A stretch of 64,000 nt of DNA from Xylocopa sonorina (Eukaryota > Arthropoda > Insecta > Hymenoptera > Apidae), in contig NW_027490134.1 in the NCBI RefSeq assembly GCF_050948175.1, positions 682,001-746,000 on the forward strand, given 5' to 3'. The notes beneath the pieces are model-generated. The model was not told the origin of the DNA and did no database searches. It saw only the letters and a list, made by a program, of their open reading frames with translations. This document shows positions 1 to 9,680 of the stretch, piece after piece. Position numbers and translations under genes: made by a program. Each line of letters starts with the position of its first letter. Within the stretch, counting starts at the first letter, position 1.

Positions 1-1690
1 TTATATCCTTTTATCAGAAATTTAAATAGGACTTTGCAATCTCATTTCATTTTGGCAGTTATACTTATATATAAGCATCCATCCAAGCATAAAGCCTTAA
101 AATATTTGTTATAAATGTATGAGTAAAGTTCAATCGACATAAATAAATATTGACAAACGTGATTTATTTAATTTATATCATTTAGCGTTACAAAGTATAT
201 TATAAAACATAAAAATATATTTTACTTTTGTCTTTTTAATACTTTAAATATTTTATATTATCGTATTAAACTTTTACAAAAAATAACAAAATTTTTATAA
301 CTAGGAACAATTTTTCCTTAATTAGTTAATATGTTGGTTCTTTTTAAGAAGACGGTATTTAATTTTTCAAAGTAAGTTTTGACTTTAAATTGACCATTAA
401 TTTCTCTAATTTCATTGCTTTTCATAGATCACCGCTAATTTTCAACTTTCCCATTACGGCTTTGTCGATGCAAGTTTTAATTCTCCGAAAGATATATAAT
501 ATTATGTTATTAGTAAAATTATTTTGCATTTCTAATTAATTTCGAACGTAAAAGATATATTTTTTTTATGAGAAAGCATTGCGAGAAAATTTTGAGAATC
601 TATTGTTAATGTTGTACCTAGTGGTTGAGTAGGTTCTCCTCTCCCTGCCGCACCTTTTTAACTTTTTTAAGATCCAAAAACCGTGTACAAGTTTCGGTAC
701 TATTAACGTTTACGAAATTTACATATTGTAAATTTTTGCAAAAATGATGTTAATTAACTCTTGAATTATGGTTGCTTGGGCAATTAATCAGACTGATCTA
801 TGATGTGCTGTAATGTACGAAGCCTAATAAATTTTTTTTGAACATAAGGAACAATATAGTATTTGAGCTTACAGTTTTGTTAACAAACTCGCTGTTTAAA
901 TTTGTTTGGATGACAGTTAATATTTGCATGATCTTTTCCTCTGATTTATCTGTATAATTTGTTCGTTCTTTTCAATTGTCATATATAATTATTCAAATCC
1001 ATATGTTCCAAGTACTCCTCTAGAAAAGAATCAGGCTACAATTTATCTTATCAATAACATTTATATTCTGTAAAATAAATTGATTTGTTTACTAAAATAT
1101 AAATTATACATTGATGTATTAATTGTAAACCTTTAGTTAATTATTCACACCTGGATTACGCGCATAATGGGTAAAATTAGACATTCCTTCAGTTTTTTAA
1201 TATTGCCTCATCGATTAAAGACTCATTAGTAACAGATTTACTGTTTTTGCAAAATAAAAGCGTACATTGCATCACACATTATTTCCAGCTTCCCACTATA
1301 ATTTTGTGATTCTGAACCAACTAAAATCTCTATCGCAGTCATATGTATACCTGAAATAACGCGTGCCTAAGGCAATCTTAAATTGAGAGAATTATTTTTT
1401 TTAACAATGAAATTAGAAATATATATAACTTAGTCTCTTCGACAAGACTGCATTCACAGCAATACCATCATTTTCATATTCATCGGCCCTTCCAAGAGCA
1501 CATATTAACATTCCAAACTTGGATATTATTATACTTAGTTTAATTTTTATCCTTAGTGGTGGGCTGATATTTACTATATGAGGATTTGTGCCTTTCTCTG
1601 AATATGATAAGCATACCTTGATATTATTCACAAGATCATAATTTTTCATGCCAATGGATTCTATGCCTGGTAGAAGTAACAATGCTAACA
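1..1690. other. AT-rich lead-in without a recognised gene
   Basis: Strongly AT-rich sequence with short homopolymer runs and no long open frame on either strand except the weak one at 1413-1691. I see no RNA gene, no tandem structure and no transposase motif. It may be ordinary intergenic DNA or very old transposon remains. Confidence 0.6.
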
Positions 1691-1691
1691 T
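1413..1691 (-). CDS. Unassigned small ORF with a hydrophobic N-terminus
   Basis: Reading the minus strand from an ATG at 1691 gives about 92 residues that begin MLALLLLPGIES, a stretch that resembles a signal peptide. I do not recognise the family. A donor-like AAG|GTATGC lies about 25 codons in, so if the ORF is real it could be a first exon rather than a whole gene. The frame lies in AT-rich DNA where chance ORFs of this size are uncommon but not rare. It abuts a TTAACCCTTT motif at 1693 that resembles a piggyBac-type end. I consider chance the likelier explanation. Confidence 0.15.
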   Translation of the reverse strand: MLALLLLPGIESIGMKNYDLVNNIKVCLSYSEKGTNPHIVNISPPLRIKIKLSIIISKFGMLICALGRADEYENDGIAVNAVLSKRLSYIYF

Positions 1692-1858
1692 GATTAACCC
1701 TTTCAGCACTGAGTTGTGTGGCAAATGGTTTTGTGAGATCCCGTATGTGGCGTTCGTTGTTGTCAGACCGATGGAGTCATCTCTGTGAAAACTGCTCGAG
1801 CTTTTCGCAAATCTGTTTCAGCAGTGAATGAAGAGATGGCGAAACGTGTCAATACATG

Positions 1859-2220
1859 CCTACGGATGGCTTTTCCCATTAAGAATAACTTATAACATAT
1901 CGATGGATGGTGCTGCCGGCGGTCGGTTACTCACAATCGGCCGACGGATGGTGCTGCTTGTGCTTAATAATCCATAAATTATTGACGACTGCTGTTACCA
2001 ACAACCGATAGCGCATGCTTTCACATACAGCTGGTGCAGCCAAGAGTAGGTAACTCAAGACTTATGAACGACTGGTGTTGCCTGCGGTCGGTAGCTCACG
2101 ATATAACGACAGTAGATGATGCCTGTGGTCGATAAATTATGATATAATGACGGCTGGTATTGCCAATAGCCGGGAATTCAAGAACTATCGACGGATGGCA
2201 TTGTAGAGCTACCGGTAATC
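1859..2220. repeat. Decayed minisatellite, unit about 41 bp
   Basis: A motif of the type GACGGATGGTGCTGCC, followed by a GGTCGGTA-like stretch and an AT-rich spacer, recurs about every 41-42 bases (for example at about 1901, 1942, 2070, 2110, 2150 and 2190). The copies differ by many substitutions and small indels, so the array is old. No other copy of this unit is seen in the window. Confidence 0.65.
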
Positions 2221-2221
2221 C

Positions 2222-2495
2222 ATCTCTTACTTGGCTTAACGTAATCTGACATCCACTAAACTTAATTTAAATCAACCTGACTTCAGTTACACCTAATCCG
2301 ACTTAACGTGCCTTCACTCAAATCTAACCCAACCTAGCACAATCTAACTTTACCTTTCTTAAACATAAACCAATCAAACCTACGCTTTCTTAAATCTAAT
2401 CCAACTTAACCAAGCAACCTACAAACATTCCCAAGTATAACCCAACCTAACCAAACCTAGCGTAACCTAACTAAATTTAACATAACCACACTTCC
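2222..2495. repeat. Degenerate telomere-like repeats (CCTAA/TTAGG type)
   Basis: The plus strand is rich in imperfect AACCTAACC, CCCAACC and AATCTAAC words with almost no G, for example CCCAACCTAACC near 2450. (TTAGG)n is the usual insect telomeric repeat and this is its complement. The spacing is irregular and most units carry a substitution, so this is an interstitial, long-decayed tract and not a live chromosome end. A non-LTR element of the R1/TRAS type lies about 0.5 kb further in, and some members of that clade insert into TTAGG repeats. Confidence 0.6.
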
Positions 2496-3000
2496 ATTTT
2501 GGGATGGAAGCAATCTCCGCAACTTTCCCAGGGATGAGGCTATGCAGTAAGCCTTCCGCAGTTATGAAGTGGCAGAGATCCGCTCCGATTGAACGTTCAT
2601 TCACGTAATGTAATGTAATGATCGGCGGGTTCAATCGGAACGAGTCCGCTTCGAATACAGGAGCGTCTTCAGCTAAATGAAAGCGAACAGTCGGAAAAGA
2701 ATAAAACTTTACTAAAAAATCGTATGGAAATCCGATATTTCGACGCATATCTGATATACATCTAAATAAACGCAATTCGGAAAATACAAAGGATAGGAGA
2801 AAATATTCACCAATATATGACATGTAAATCAACGAATGCAAGAGAGAACACTCTATCTCGGAGTAGCGAGACCCGGGCGCCATCCAGCAGTAATCGTATA
2901 ACGCCGGTTCCGGGATGGTGCAGAGAGGAAATGTGGAGGGTAGAGAGCATAAAATAACAACATAACTAAAGAGAAGTGAAAAGAAAATCTGTGGAAACAT
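2467..3000 (-). CDS. Unassigned 177-codon ORF, probably not a gene
   Basis: A minus-strand frame opens with ATG at 3000 and runs 177 codons. Its first 25 residues are hydrophobic (MFPQIFFSLLFSYVVILCSL) and a second hydrophobic patch lies near residues 60-75. I recognise no domain. It overlaps the telomere-like tract at its 3' end and lies directly upstream of a plus-strand non-LTR element, so it may be the antisense of that element's 5' region. There is no neighbouring gene to support it. It is listed because it is the longest ORF in the window. Confidence 0.15.
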   Translation of the reverse strand: MFPQIFFSLLFSYVVILCSLPSTFPLCTIPEPALYDYCWMAPGSRYSEIECSLLHSLIYMSYIGEYFLLSFVFSELRLFRCISDMRRNIGFPYDFLVKFYSFPTVRFHLAEDAPVFEADSFRLNPPIITLHYVNERSIGADLCHFITAEGLLHSLIPGKVAEIASIPKWKCGYVKFS

Positions 3001-3345
3001 TGCATTTATTAAGAGGAAATCCTAGAAATATCAAACAACAGATTACATACCATACCGTAAGGGCAAGGTACAACGAAATAGACGATATCGTGAGAGAAAG
3101 TAAGAAAATCGTGAAACTTAAAAAGAAAATATTAATTTAGATTGAACGAATCAATATCACTGATCGCGGCAATCTTAATGGAAAACGCGTGACTGCGAAT
3201 CAGTTAGAGTATGGGATAAATGCTGGCCGCGAGTCGAGCGGCCCTAGGAGTTCCTCGCCCGCATCAGGGCATACAGTAGGGCGATGGAGGACCTGCAGCC
3301 CCCACCTCCGGCGTGAGCGAGGCTGCTTGCATATGCTACTGAGAT

Positions 3346-3678
3346 GTGCTGCTCGCTCGCGATTCGGAATCAGCCCCATCGGATCCTGACAGTAGATTAA
3401 AGGTTGGGAAGGCGGTTCGGAGCCCTCTTTCGATGACACAAAAGGATAAGGAAATTGAAAAGTATACGAAAAGCGTATATAAAGGAGAAAAAGAAAGCCT
3501 TGGAAGGAAGCACAGACACGGAAGGAGAAGCATCAGGAGCCGAATTAAATGCAGGATAATGGGAAAGCTGCCGATAAGAATAACGCCTATACTTTTAAAT
3601 AGACGAATGAGCAGTCACACATCAGACATAATGATAGATATTCTGAGCGAGGACACGGCGAAGCTAATGACATATTAG
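3346..3678 (+). pseudogene. ORF1 (gag-like) N-terminal remnant of the non-LTR element
   Basis: An open frame of about 110 codons rich in Lys, Arg, Ser and Glu, including MTQKDKEIEKYTKSVYKGEK, lies upstream of the zinc-knuckle region and probably belongs to the basic N-terminal part of ORF1. It is in the same phase as the knuckle frame (3,679-4,044) but is closed by TAG at 3676. I cannot identify a domain in it; the assignment comes from position and composition. In the window it is present only in copy 1, because copy 2 starts at the second knuckle. Confidence 0.4.
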
Positions 3679-4044
3679 AAAACGTTAATAGAAAACATCA
3701 GGAGGAGCAACCGAGTCGCGTTAGTTGAATTTGGACAGGAATACAGTAAAGAGCTGGAGAAGGTCAAACGACTTAGAATAGCATTAACACCTTGTCCCAG
3801 CAAAGTGCTACCGAAAATAGAGAGATACTTCAAATGCCATAACCTGAGATATATCGGCAGAAATTGCGAAGAAGTCAGATATAATAAGGGAATTTGCAGA
3901 AGATGCGGATCCCAGATTTATACGATGATCGGTTTCATCGCGATTAAACTGAAATGTATCATCTGCAGCGAGGCAGGAAGAAGAAATCCGTACATCAGAC
4001 ACGTTACCGAAGCTTTAATTGTCCGGCCTACAGAAAAGCGTTGA
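3679..4044 (+). pseudogene. ORF1 C-terminal zinc-knuckle region (gag-like), broken
   Basis: This encodes the nucleic-acid-binding end of ORF1. Three Cys clusters are visible: YFKCHNLRYIGRNC, CRRCGSQIYTMIGF and CIICSEAGRR. They fit the CX2CX4HX4C pattern, but the first Cys and the His of knuckle 1 are both Tyr, and in knuckle 2 the His is Tyr and the last Cys is Phe. After the third cluster the expected Asn-Cys-Pro stretch is found in a neighbouring frame, so there is a frameshift near 4,000 before the TGA at 4042. Copy 2 keeps the last Cys of knuckle 2 (CRRCGSPIYTMFGC), so that loss is private to this copy. In the living family this protein packages the element RNA. Confidence 0.7.
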
Positions 4045-4064
4045 CAGAAAAGAACGAGAAACGA

Positions 4065-4460
4065 ATATGGAATTGAAAGTCCAACAAATCAATCTGAACA
4101 GATGCCAAATGACGTAAGATATCATGCAGCAAATGCGAATGATTCAAGGGACAGACGTGGTAATAATATTGAAAGCACACAAGATGGACGAATACTGACA
4201 TCAAGACGAGAACGGTGACGCTGCGATATGGATAACCGGCGTTAATCGAAAATGTTTCACATATGGCACCTCATACTCCTCGACTGGAATCGTTCATGCA
4301 ATGGTCAAAGGAACAAAAGCTATAAGCAGCTACTTCTCGCCGAAGAGGAACGGAAAGAAATCGAAGAACATATAAACCAAATTGAGGTCAGCATAGAAAA
4401 GGTAGAGAAAGCAAACAGAATAATAATCATGGGTGACCTGAACGTTGCATAAAGCAGAAG
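4065..4460 (+). pseudogene. ORF2 AP-type endonuclease domain remnant
   Basis: The start of ORF2 is visible as KVQQINLNRCQMT, followed by stops and then DAAIWITGVNRK and YGTSYSSTGIVHAM, the usual order of an exonuclease-endonuclease-phosphatase fold. The frame then changes and continues as INQIEVSIEKVEKANRIIIM and GDLN, where the Asp-Leu-Asn is part of the catalytic core. Immediately after GDLN the frame ends in TAA because of a deletion that copy 2 lacks. The enzyme nicks the target to prime reverse transcription in intact relatives. The mid-domain frameshift is shared with copy 2, so it predates their duplication. Confidence 0.7.
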
Positions 4461-4890
4461 AGTTTTAGATATTTTCAGCGTCGGACTGTCAATACGTACT
4501 ATATACCTTCCAAAGTACGAATTACAAGAATAACGAAGAGAGATTTGCAAGCCTCGATGGGAAGAAAGCGAACTGGAGCCAAGAAAATATATGATCGACT
4601 TATATAATATATAGATATTTATTTTTATTTAGAGGGGATGATCTATTTTCATCCTAAGTAACTAGTAACTAAGTAAGAGTAACTAAAATATATGATAAGT
4701 GTAATTATATAAACCAATTTCAAATATTTAATTAAAACATCATGAAATGATATGAAATTAGATAGGATTTTAAATGTAATGGAGTATCTTAAGGATATAT
4801 TATATTTAGCATTAACTAAAATATAGAATATGTATTAATATTTATACCAATTTGAAATATTTACTTGAAAAATCATGAAAGCATGTGGTC
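4461..4890 (+). other. AT-rich tail of the non-LTR fragment
   Basis: Very AT-rich sequence with no gene, following a short endonuclease-derived stretch. It has a recognisable reverse-complement counterpart at 17,300-17,600, which makes it part of the duplicated module. I cannot tell whether it is the element's 3' UTR or unrelated DNA that was duplicated along with it. Confidence 0.5.
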
Positions 4891-4894
4891 CAGC

Positions 4895-5156
4895 GTGTGG
4901 GGGATTAACGGATCGTTGCGAGGTGCATGCGGTCCAGCGAGAGGGGACTCGCGTCTCGTGGTGGGACTAGCGGCGCGTCTTTCGCGTTTAACTTATGAAA
5001 TAGTATAATGAAGTAGTATAGCATGAACTTACAATTACGTGTGTGTTGCCGGTGCTGTAGGCGAGCGCGGCAAGTTGCCTGAACCCAGGGATTGATGACC
5101 GAAGTGCGAAAAGGCTCATGTGTGGAATGAGTGGCAGGCGCTACGCACGACGTTAC
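4895..5156 (-). mobile_element. LTR-like terminus, same family as the satA insertions
   Basis: Read on the minus strand from 5,156 the sequence starts TGTAACGTCGTGCGTAGCGC. The insertion at 20,474 starts TGTGACGTCAGGCGTACCGC; about 23 of the first 27 positions agree. satB begins immediately outside the TGT. Further in, CCCACCACGAG is also shared with 20,9xx. The other end of this copy is not clear; it is an LTR fragment or a highly diverged LTR. Confidence 0.45.
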
Positions 5157-5268
5157 ACTTAGAAGCAGATAAGTATAATGCAATGCATAGAACATTACAA
5201 ATAACTTACCTTGAAACGTTGAAATGAGGTGGGCTCTCGCGTTGCATGAAGCATTAGAACTCTCGGTT
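5157..5268 (-). repeat. satB fragment
   Basis: About two thirds of a diverged 174-bp-type monomer (plus strand reads AGAAGCAGATAAG, then GAAACGTTGAAATGAGG, then GCATTAGAACTCT), cut off where piggyBac-like DNA starts. Orientation is scored as minus because GAAATGAGATGCG is the reverse of the reading used here for satA blocks 2 and 4. Confidence 0.7.
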
Positions 5269-5324
5269 TATATATAAACTTAGAATTATTGTGAACGCAA
5301 TTGTCTACACTTTCGAAAATACTG

Positions 5325-5340
5325 TTAACACGTTGAGTGC
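5325..5340 (+). repeat. Left TIR of piggyBac element A
   Basis: TTAACACGTTGAGTGC; the first four bases are the target-site copy. Perfect inverted match to the right TIR over TAACACGTTGAGTGC. Confidence 0.8.
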
Positions 5341-5664
5341 TACGCCGATCTTGCTATACATCTCTCTCAGGCGGCAGCGCGTGAGCACTTGATGCTGAAC
5401 GCTTGACTGATGGGTATAAACAAACGATAACTTTGATACGTTGTATCTGTTTCGCTTGGACTGTTGAAATGATATAAGCAATGCATTTACATACAATGCA
5501 TAAACATAAGGTAATGGAATGGGGAATGCCAGAGAGGCGAAAGAGCAAATACAAGATGAGAGTCATCGTGATAGAGCCACCGGAGTATAAAGACCTGTTG
5601 TAGCAGAGAGAATTCAATTTTATTGTGACTATTTTGAAAAAGTTTTGGTATCCATCAGCTAAAA

Positions 5665-7087
5665 ATGTTGAGAAGACGAACAGATAGTGTCTCGTCGAGA
5701 GAGCTATTTGTACCACGCAAATGTCGGCGTATAATACCACTACCATCTTCAGATAGTGACAATTCATCTAGTAGTTCACTAAGGAATACTGAAACAAGTG
5801 ATTAAAATGATTAGTTTGATCCGCGAGGCAACCAGCCAAACATTATACCTTTCTCAAGTCCCCATGGTGCCAAACGCGCTCATGAGGAAATGCAAAATTG
5901 TAGCACAATGGAAGATTTTTACATCCTCTGTGTGACGGATAAACTATTTCAACATATAAAGGAACAAACAAATATTTATGCGACACAAAGAACAATCGCT
6001 TCCAAACGTGTTGAAAAGTGGGTGCCAACAGATAAGGACGAAATAAAGAGGTTTTCTGGAGTGGTTTTGTGGATGGGAATGGAAAAGCTGCCATCTTTGT
6101 ATCTGTATTGGTGTAAGGATACATTGTTTATTCAAACATTCCCGCGGAAAGTTATGAGTAGAGACAGATTTCAAATTCTGTTGAGAATGTTGCACTTTGC
6201 CGACAAAAATACTTAAATTGTGCTGTGATAATCATTACACATATAATCTTTGCATTTACACCGGCAAATCATTGGATAAAAGAAATACAGCACCCACAAA
6301 TGTTGTCATGAATTTATGTGAAAATGAATTTCAGAAAGGCAATCCTTTATATACGGATAATTATTATACGATTGAGGATTTAGCAAACAAACTAATAACA
6401 AAAAGTACGCATTTGGTTGGTACTCTTCGACCAAACCGAAGAGGCAATCCAAGTAAAGTTGTGATAGCCAAACTGTGACGCGGAGGTGTCATTGTGCAAG
6501 AGAACAGTAGAGGGATTACAATCATGAAATGGAAAGTCACGAGGGACGTTATAGTTTTTTCGATCAAGCATTCTGACGAAATGAAAACTGCAATAACAAG
6601 AACAGGGGTATCCTACAAACCAAAAATTATTATTGATTATAATAAAGGTAAAACAGCGATTAATCTGTCTGATCGAATGAGTGCTTACAGCAGTCCACTT
6701 AGAAGGTCACTAAAGTGGTATAGAAAACTGGCATTCGACCTTCTTTTGAATATTGCCGTCTTTAATGCGTTACATATGTTCCAAAATGTAACAGGAAGAA
6801 AGATGTCAATTACAACATTCTGAAAACAATTGGTAAATGCTCTCACACGACATTCACATGAGGAAACGCCAATTAGGGCCTATACAAGTAGACGAATTCA
6901 CAAATTTCATAAGAAGGAAGGAATGGCGCGTGAAGTACGAAAATATTGTGTTGAATGTTACAGCACAAACACAAAAATGTTCGGACGCCAGTTAGCGAAG
7001 AGAATGACAAAGAAAGTTACTACATACTATAATATGTGCAAATCACAACCACATCTTTGTTTTAAATGTTTTAATATACTTCATTAA
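5665..7087 (+). pseudogene. piggyBac transposase pseudogene (element A)
   Basis: A cut-and-paste transposase remnant. An ATG at 5,665 opens an acidic Ser-rich N-terminus (RRIIPLPSSDSDNSSSSS) closed by TAA near 5,801 and TAG soon after; the same frame then carries the dimerisation-type region (FSGVVLWMGMEKLPSLYLYW) to about 6,215. A frame change and an internal deletion follow, which removes the part with the first catalytic Asp. The second frame resumes with YNLCIYTGKSL, has YTDNYYT (second Asp present), then KTAINLSDRMSAYSS, where Asn stands at the position of the third Asp, and KWYRK. It ends with a Cys-rich zinc domain (CVECY, CFKC). In-frame TGA at 6,476 and 6,821. It cannot be functional. 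Confidence 0.85.
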
Positions 7088-7221
7088 ATATTAGCATAAA
7101 TTTTTTAATTGTTATTAATAATTTAACCCTTTACAATGCCGGTCTCATGCACCGATGTCGATCATACAAGAAGTTCGCTGTCAGTCCCTAAAATCCACGT
7201 TGTCCAAACGAAAAGTCGATT

Positions 7222-7284
7222 GTCAATCCCTGGGGACTGACGCCGCCTGAACGGAAAGGTCATCGTCAGTCCCTGGGGACTGAC
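7222..7284. repeat. Subterminal palindromes of element A
   Basis: Two 20-bp near-palindromes, GTCAATCCCTGGGGACTGAC at 7,222 and GTCAGTCCCTGGGGACTGAC at 7,265, lie just inside the right TIR, and a half copy (GTCAGTCCCT) lies at about 7,180. I do not see the same words inside the left end. Subterminal repeats bind the transposase in relatives of this superfamily; that role is inference here. Confidence 0.6.
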
Positions 7285-7287
7285 TTG

Positions 7288-7303
7288 GCACTCAACGTGT
7301 TAT
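7288..7303 (-). repeat. Right TIR of piggyBac element A
   Basis: GCACTCAACGTGTTAT; complementary to the left TIR except for the final base, where the expected A of TTAA is T. Confidence 0.8.
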
Positions 7304-8304
7304 GCCCGGTAAAAATATTGTAATCGACGGAATCATGGTTCCATGGCGAGGACGTCACAGTTTTTGCCAATATATCCCAGGAAAGCGGAATAAATATGAT
7401 ATAAAACTTTGTAAACTATGTCTTCCGGAAGGATACACGCATATCATTCTTATTTACACCGGAAATAATGCAACCTGAATAGTGAAAGCACATGCGCATG
7501 CTGTAGTTATGACGTTGGAGGGTGAATTATTATTTGAAAGCCGCGTATTATACGCAAATAATTTATATACTTGTGTCCCTTTGGCTGAGAAACTTCTGCA
7601 AAAAGTAGCATTTATTTGGTACAGTAACAATTAATACAAAATTTCTTCTGCTGCAGGCCTAACGGAAACTGCAACAGAGTGGCTTTATGTATTTTCAAAA
7701 TTGGAGGGGCTTTAAATCTTTATGTGGATGGATAAGAGTGGGTATGCATGCTAGCCACTTCTGAAAACCACAAATGTGTTAATGTCCAGGGTAGTAATAA
7801 TAAGTTAAAGCCGGACACAGTGTTCCTTTATAACAAAGCTGAGAAGGGGTTTGACCATCCGACCAGATGTCTTCTTATCACAGTTGATTACGCAGAACAG
7901 TAAAGTGGTATAGAAAAATAGTTATCGATTTAGTATGCGGGACTTCTCTCGTCAATGCCTGCTATATACATAGAAAATGGAGTACCACAGGTATGAAAAT
8001 ATTAAACATCCGCGAAAAAATTATTGATTATCTCCTCAGTACAGTGGATCGTCGCAGTGAACAAACGTCATCTGAAACTGAAGCAGTGCCCAAGAAACAT
8101 ACATATTTTTTGCGGTCGTTCCAAGGACGCGTGAGAAAAATGAGATAACGATGTAAAGAATGTTATAGGCGTATGTCTAGAATGAATGGTAGCCAGTATG
8201 CCACGAATAAGACGATAAAAGTAAAAATCTGTTTTAACCGATGTAAGGGCCAACCGGAACTCTACCCAACATGTTTTGAAAAATTACATAAAAAAATTAA
8301 ATAA
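7302..8304 (+). pseudogene. piggyBac transposase pseudogene (element B, 3' part)
   Basis: This copy holds the part that element A has lost. PGKNIVIDGIMVPWRGR carries the first catalytic Asp, followed by FCQYIPGKRNKYDIKLC. The second catalytic region reads LYANNLYTC, with Asn for Asp. Near 7,850 KGFD may be the third Asp, followed at once by a frameshift into SDQMSSY and later KWYRK. The C-terminal Cys-rich domain (CKECYRR, CFNRCKG, PTCFEKLH) is recognisable up to TAA at 8,302. Several in-frame stops interrupt it. It is related to A but clearly a different lineage, since residues differ throughout. Confidence 0.8.
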
Positions 8305-8573
8305 TTATGTTAGGTTTATAATATTAATTTGTTATGTTTTAAACATTAATTATATAATTAATGTTAAATATTAATTATAATGTCCGTTTATAATGCTGAG
8401 AATCGAAGAATAAACCTACTTTGTACTATCTACTTTGTGAAACATAAGTTCGACCCATCGTGCTACACGCCGGTCCACGAAATAGACGCGTGTGACCCAC
8501 CGGAGGTGCACACTGCCTCACGGAACAGACACGTGTAACCTGTCAGTGATGCACGCCGGCGTCAACGAGCTAA
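8305..8573. other. 3' non-coding part of element B
   Basis: AT-rich for about 140 bases, then GC-rich with repeated ACACGCCGG, GACCCACCGGAGG and ACACGTGTAACC words that look like subterminal repeats. It ends GCGTCAACGAGCTAA, after which satB begins. I take it as the element's 3' end. Confidence 0.4.
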
Positions 8574-9432
8574 ACGTAGAAATTAGATGTGCCATCGCAT
8601 TGCGTGGAGCATTAGATCACTACAGCTTTGACAAGCAGATAACATGAAACCCCAGCCCGGTGCAAGGAACAATTGAATTTACATTTGTTTGAAGTGTAGT
8701 AGTTGGTAAAGATAATGTGATACATAGAACATTACAACATTCTTGCTTTCGAATGTTGAAATGAGACACTCCACCACACAGCATGTAGCCTTTGAACTCT
8801 ATTTCTTATAGACGTAGACACTATGTAACGCCAGCCCGATGCATTTATCTGTAGAATTCGCATTCTTTTGAAGTGTAGAAACAGATCAACAAAATGCAAA
8901 GCGTACAAATTTACAGTTAACTTATTTTGAATCGTTGAAATGGTTTGCGCCATCGCATTGCATGCAGAAATAGAACACCATTGCTTTGACACACGGACAC
9001 TATAAACTGCCATCCTGTTGCATTGAACTGTATAACTGACATTCTTTTCAAGAGCTCCAGCAAATAAGCATAGTGCTATGCATTGAGGATTCTAGCTTAC
9101 ATTCTTCGAAACGTTGAAATGAGATGCGCCATCGCATTGCATGGAGCCTTAGAACTTCATTGCCTTGAAGCCCAGACCCTTTAAAGGTCCATCATGTTGA
9201 ATGGAGCTACAGAATTCACATTCTGATGAAATGTAGAAGAAGATAAGCATAGTGCTATGAATAGAAGATTACACTTTCTCTGAAACGTTGACATGGGATG
9301 CGACCTCGCATTGCGTGGAGCAGTATAATTCTATTGCTTTTACACGCAGACACTATGAAGCGCTATCCCGTTTCAAGGAACTGTAGAGATCACATTCCTT
9401 TGATTTGTTGTAGCATACAAGCATAATGTTGT
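8574..9432 (-). repeat. satB array, segment 1
   Basis: About five diverged monomers. The anchor GCGCCATCGCATTGC recurs at about 8,947, 9,126 and 9,300, spaced 179 and 174 bp. Each monomer carries GCATTAGAACTC-, CATTCTTTTGAAGTGTAG- and GCATAATGCTATGCAT-like blocks. Neighbouring copies differ at many positions, unlike satA. Confidence 0.85.
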
Positions 9433-9680
9433 TGAAGGATAATTAAATTATCTTAATCTAAATGGTAATCAATAATTCATGTTTAAAATGTTATGTACAT
9501 GGAATATTCTGAATTGCGAGCGAGACTGAATGTACGGAATTAATGAGTTTTTCGTGCGAATGTTTTAAAACGATGAAGCTGTTGTTTATTTGCTGTCTAT
9601 GGAGTTATATCGAAGTTGAAAAGAACTATTTAATGATTTACAAAATCTTGTAATTGTCTTTAATTAATAAGTTTCCTACA
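9433..9680 (+). repeat. 5' LTR of the gypsy element
   Basis: Begins TGAAGGATAA and ends TTTCCTACA (TG...CA). Matches 14,134-14,378 along its whole length, with the long shared word CTATTTAATGATTTACAAAA near the 3' end. Confidence 0.88.

Larger units (their letters stand above)
3001..4890 (+). mobile_element. Non-LTR retrotransposon remnant, R1/TRAS-like (copy 1)
   Basis: The stretch holds a broken gag-like ORF1 with zinc knuckles, then a broken AP-type endonuclease domain that starts ORF2, then an AT-rich tail. No reverse transcriptase region follows, so the element is cut off after the endonuclease. Relative to copy 2 (17,296-18,455, opposite strand) this copy extends further 5' but has lost roughly 200 bases immediately after the GDLN motif. 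The 5' limit near 3,000 is a guess. R1-clade membership rests on the three-knuckle gag followed by an EEP endonuclease; jockey-type relatives have a similar layout. Confidence 0.7.
3885..5262 (+). repeat. Left arm of a long inverted repeat
   Basis: From the second zinc knuckle to the first satB bases, this segment matches the reverse complement of about 16,600-18,455 in the same order: knuckle, endonuclease, AT-rich tail, GGGGGATTAACGGATCGTTG, an LTR-like end with AGCGCCTGCCAC (read on minus), then satB. The match is patchy: copy 1 lacks about 200 bp in the endonuclease, and about 200-450 bp between the AT tail and the LTR end differ. The arms enclose the satB and transposon interval. Confidence 0.75.
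5325..7303 (+). mobile_element. piggyBac-like element A with TIRs and TTAA-type target site
   Basis: The element is bounded by perfect 15-bp inverted repeats: TTAACACGTTGAGTGC at 5,325 and GCACTCAACGTGTTA at 7,288-7,302. The flanks are TTAA on the left and TTAT on the right, that is, the piggyBac-specific TTAA target duplication with one substitution. It is about 1.97 kb and encloses the transposase pseudogene at 5,665-7,087. It sits inside element B. Confidence 0.8.
5269..8573 (+). mobile_element. piggyBac-like element B, split by element A
   Basis: Coding-like sequence at about 5,269-5,324 reads into the transposase remnant that resumes at 7,304: in the same relative phase the left piece gives a stretch ending YTFENTV and the right piece starts PGKNIVIDGIM, as expected just upstream of the first catalytic Asp of this family. 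The left end is truncated against satB. The right end may be the sequence complementary to TTAGCTCGTTGACGCCGGCG, ending at CTAA 8570-8573, where satB restarts. No left TIR is left to confirm it. Confidence 0.55.

Noticed and set aside
1693..1712. TTAACCCTTTCAGCACTGAG as the end of a piggyBac-type element
   Set aside because: It looks like a terminus with TTAA, but I find no inverted partner within several kb. The same applies to TTAACCCTTTACAATGCCGG at about 7,123.
3189..3533. Overlapping ORFs on both strands in the GC-rich 5' part of the non-LTR element
   Set aside because: Mutual antisense shadows. Only the plus-strand frame from 3,346 fits the order of the element.
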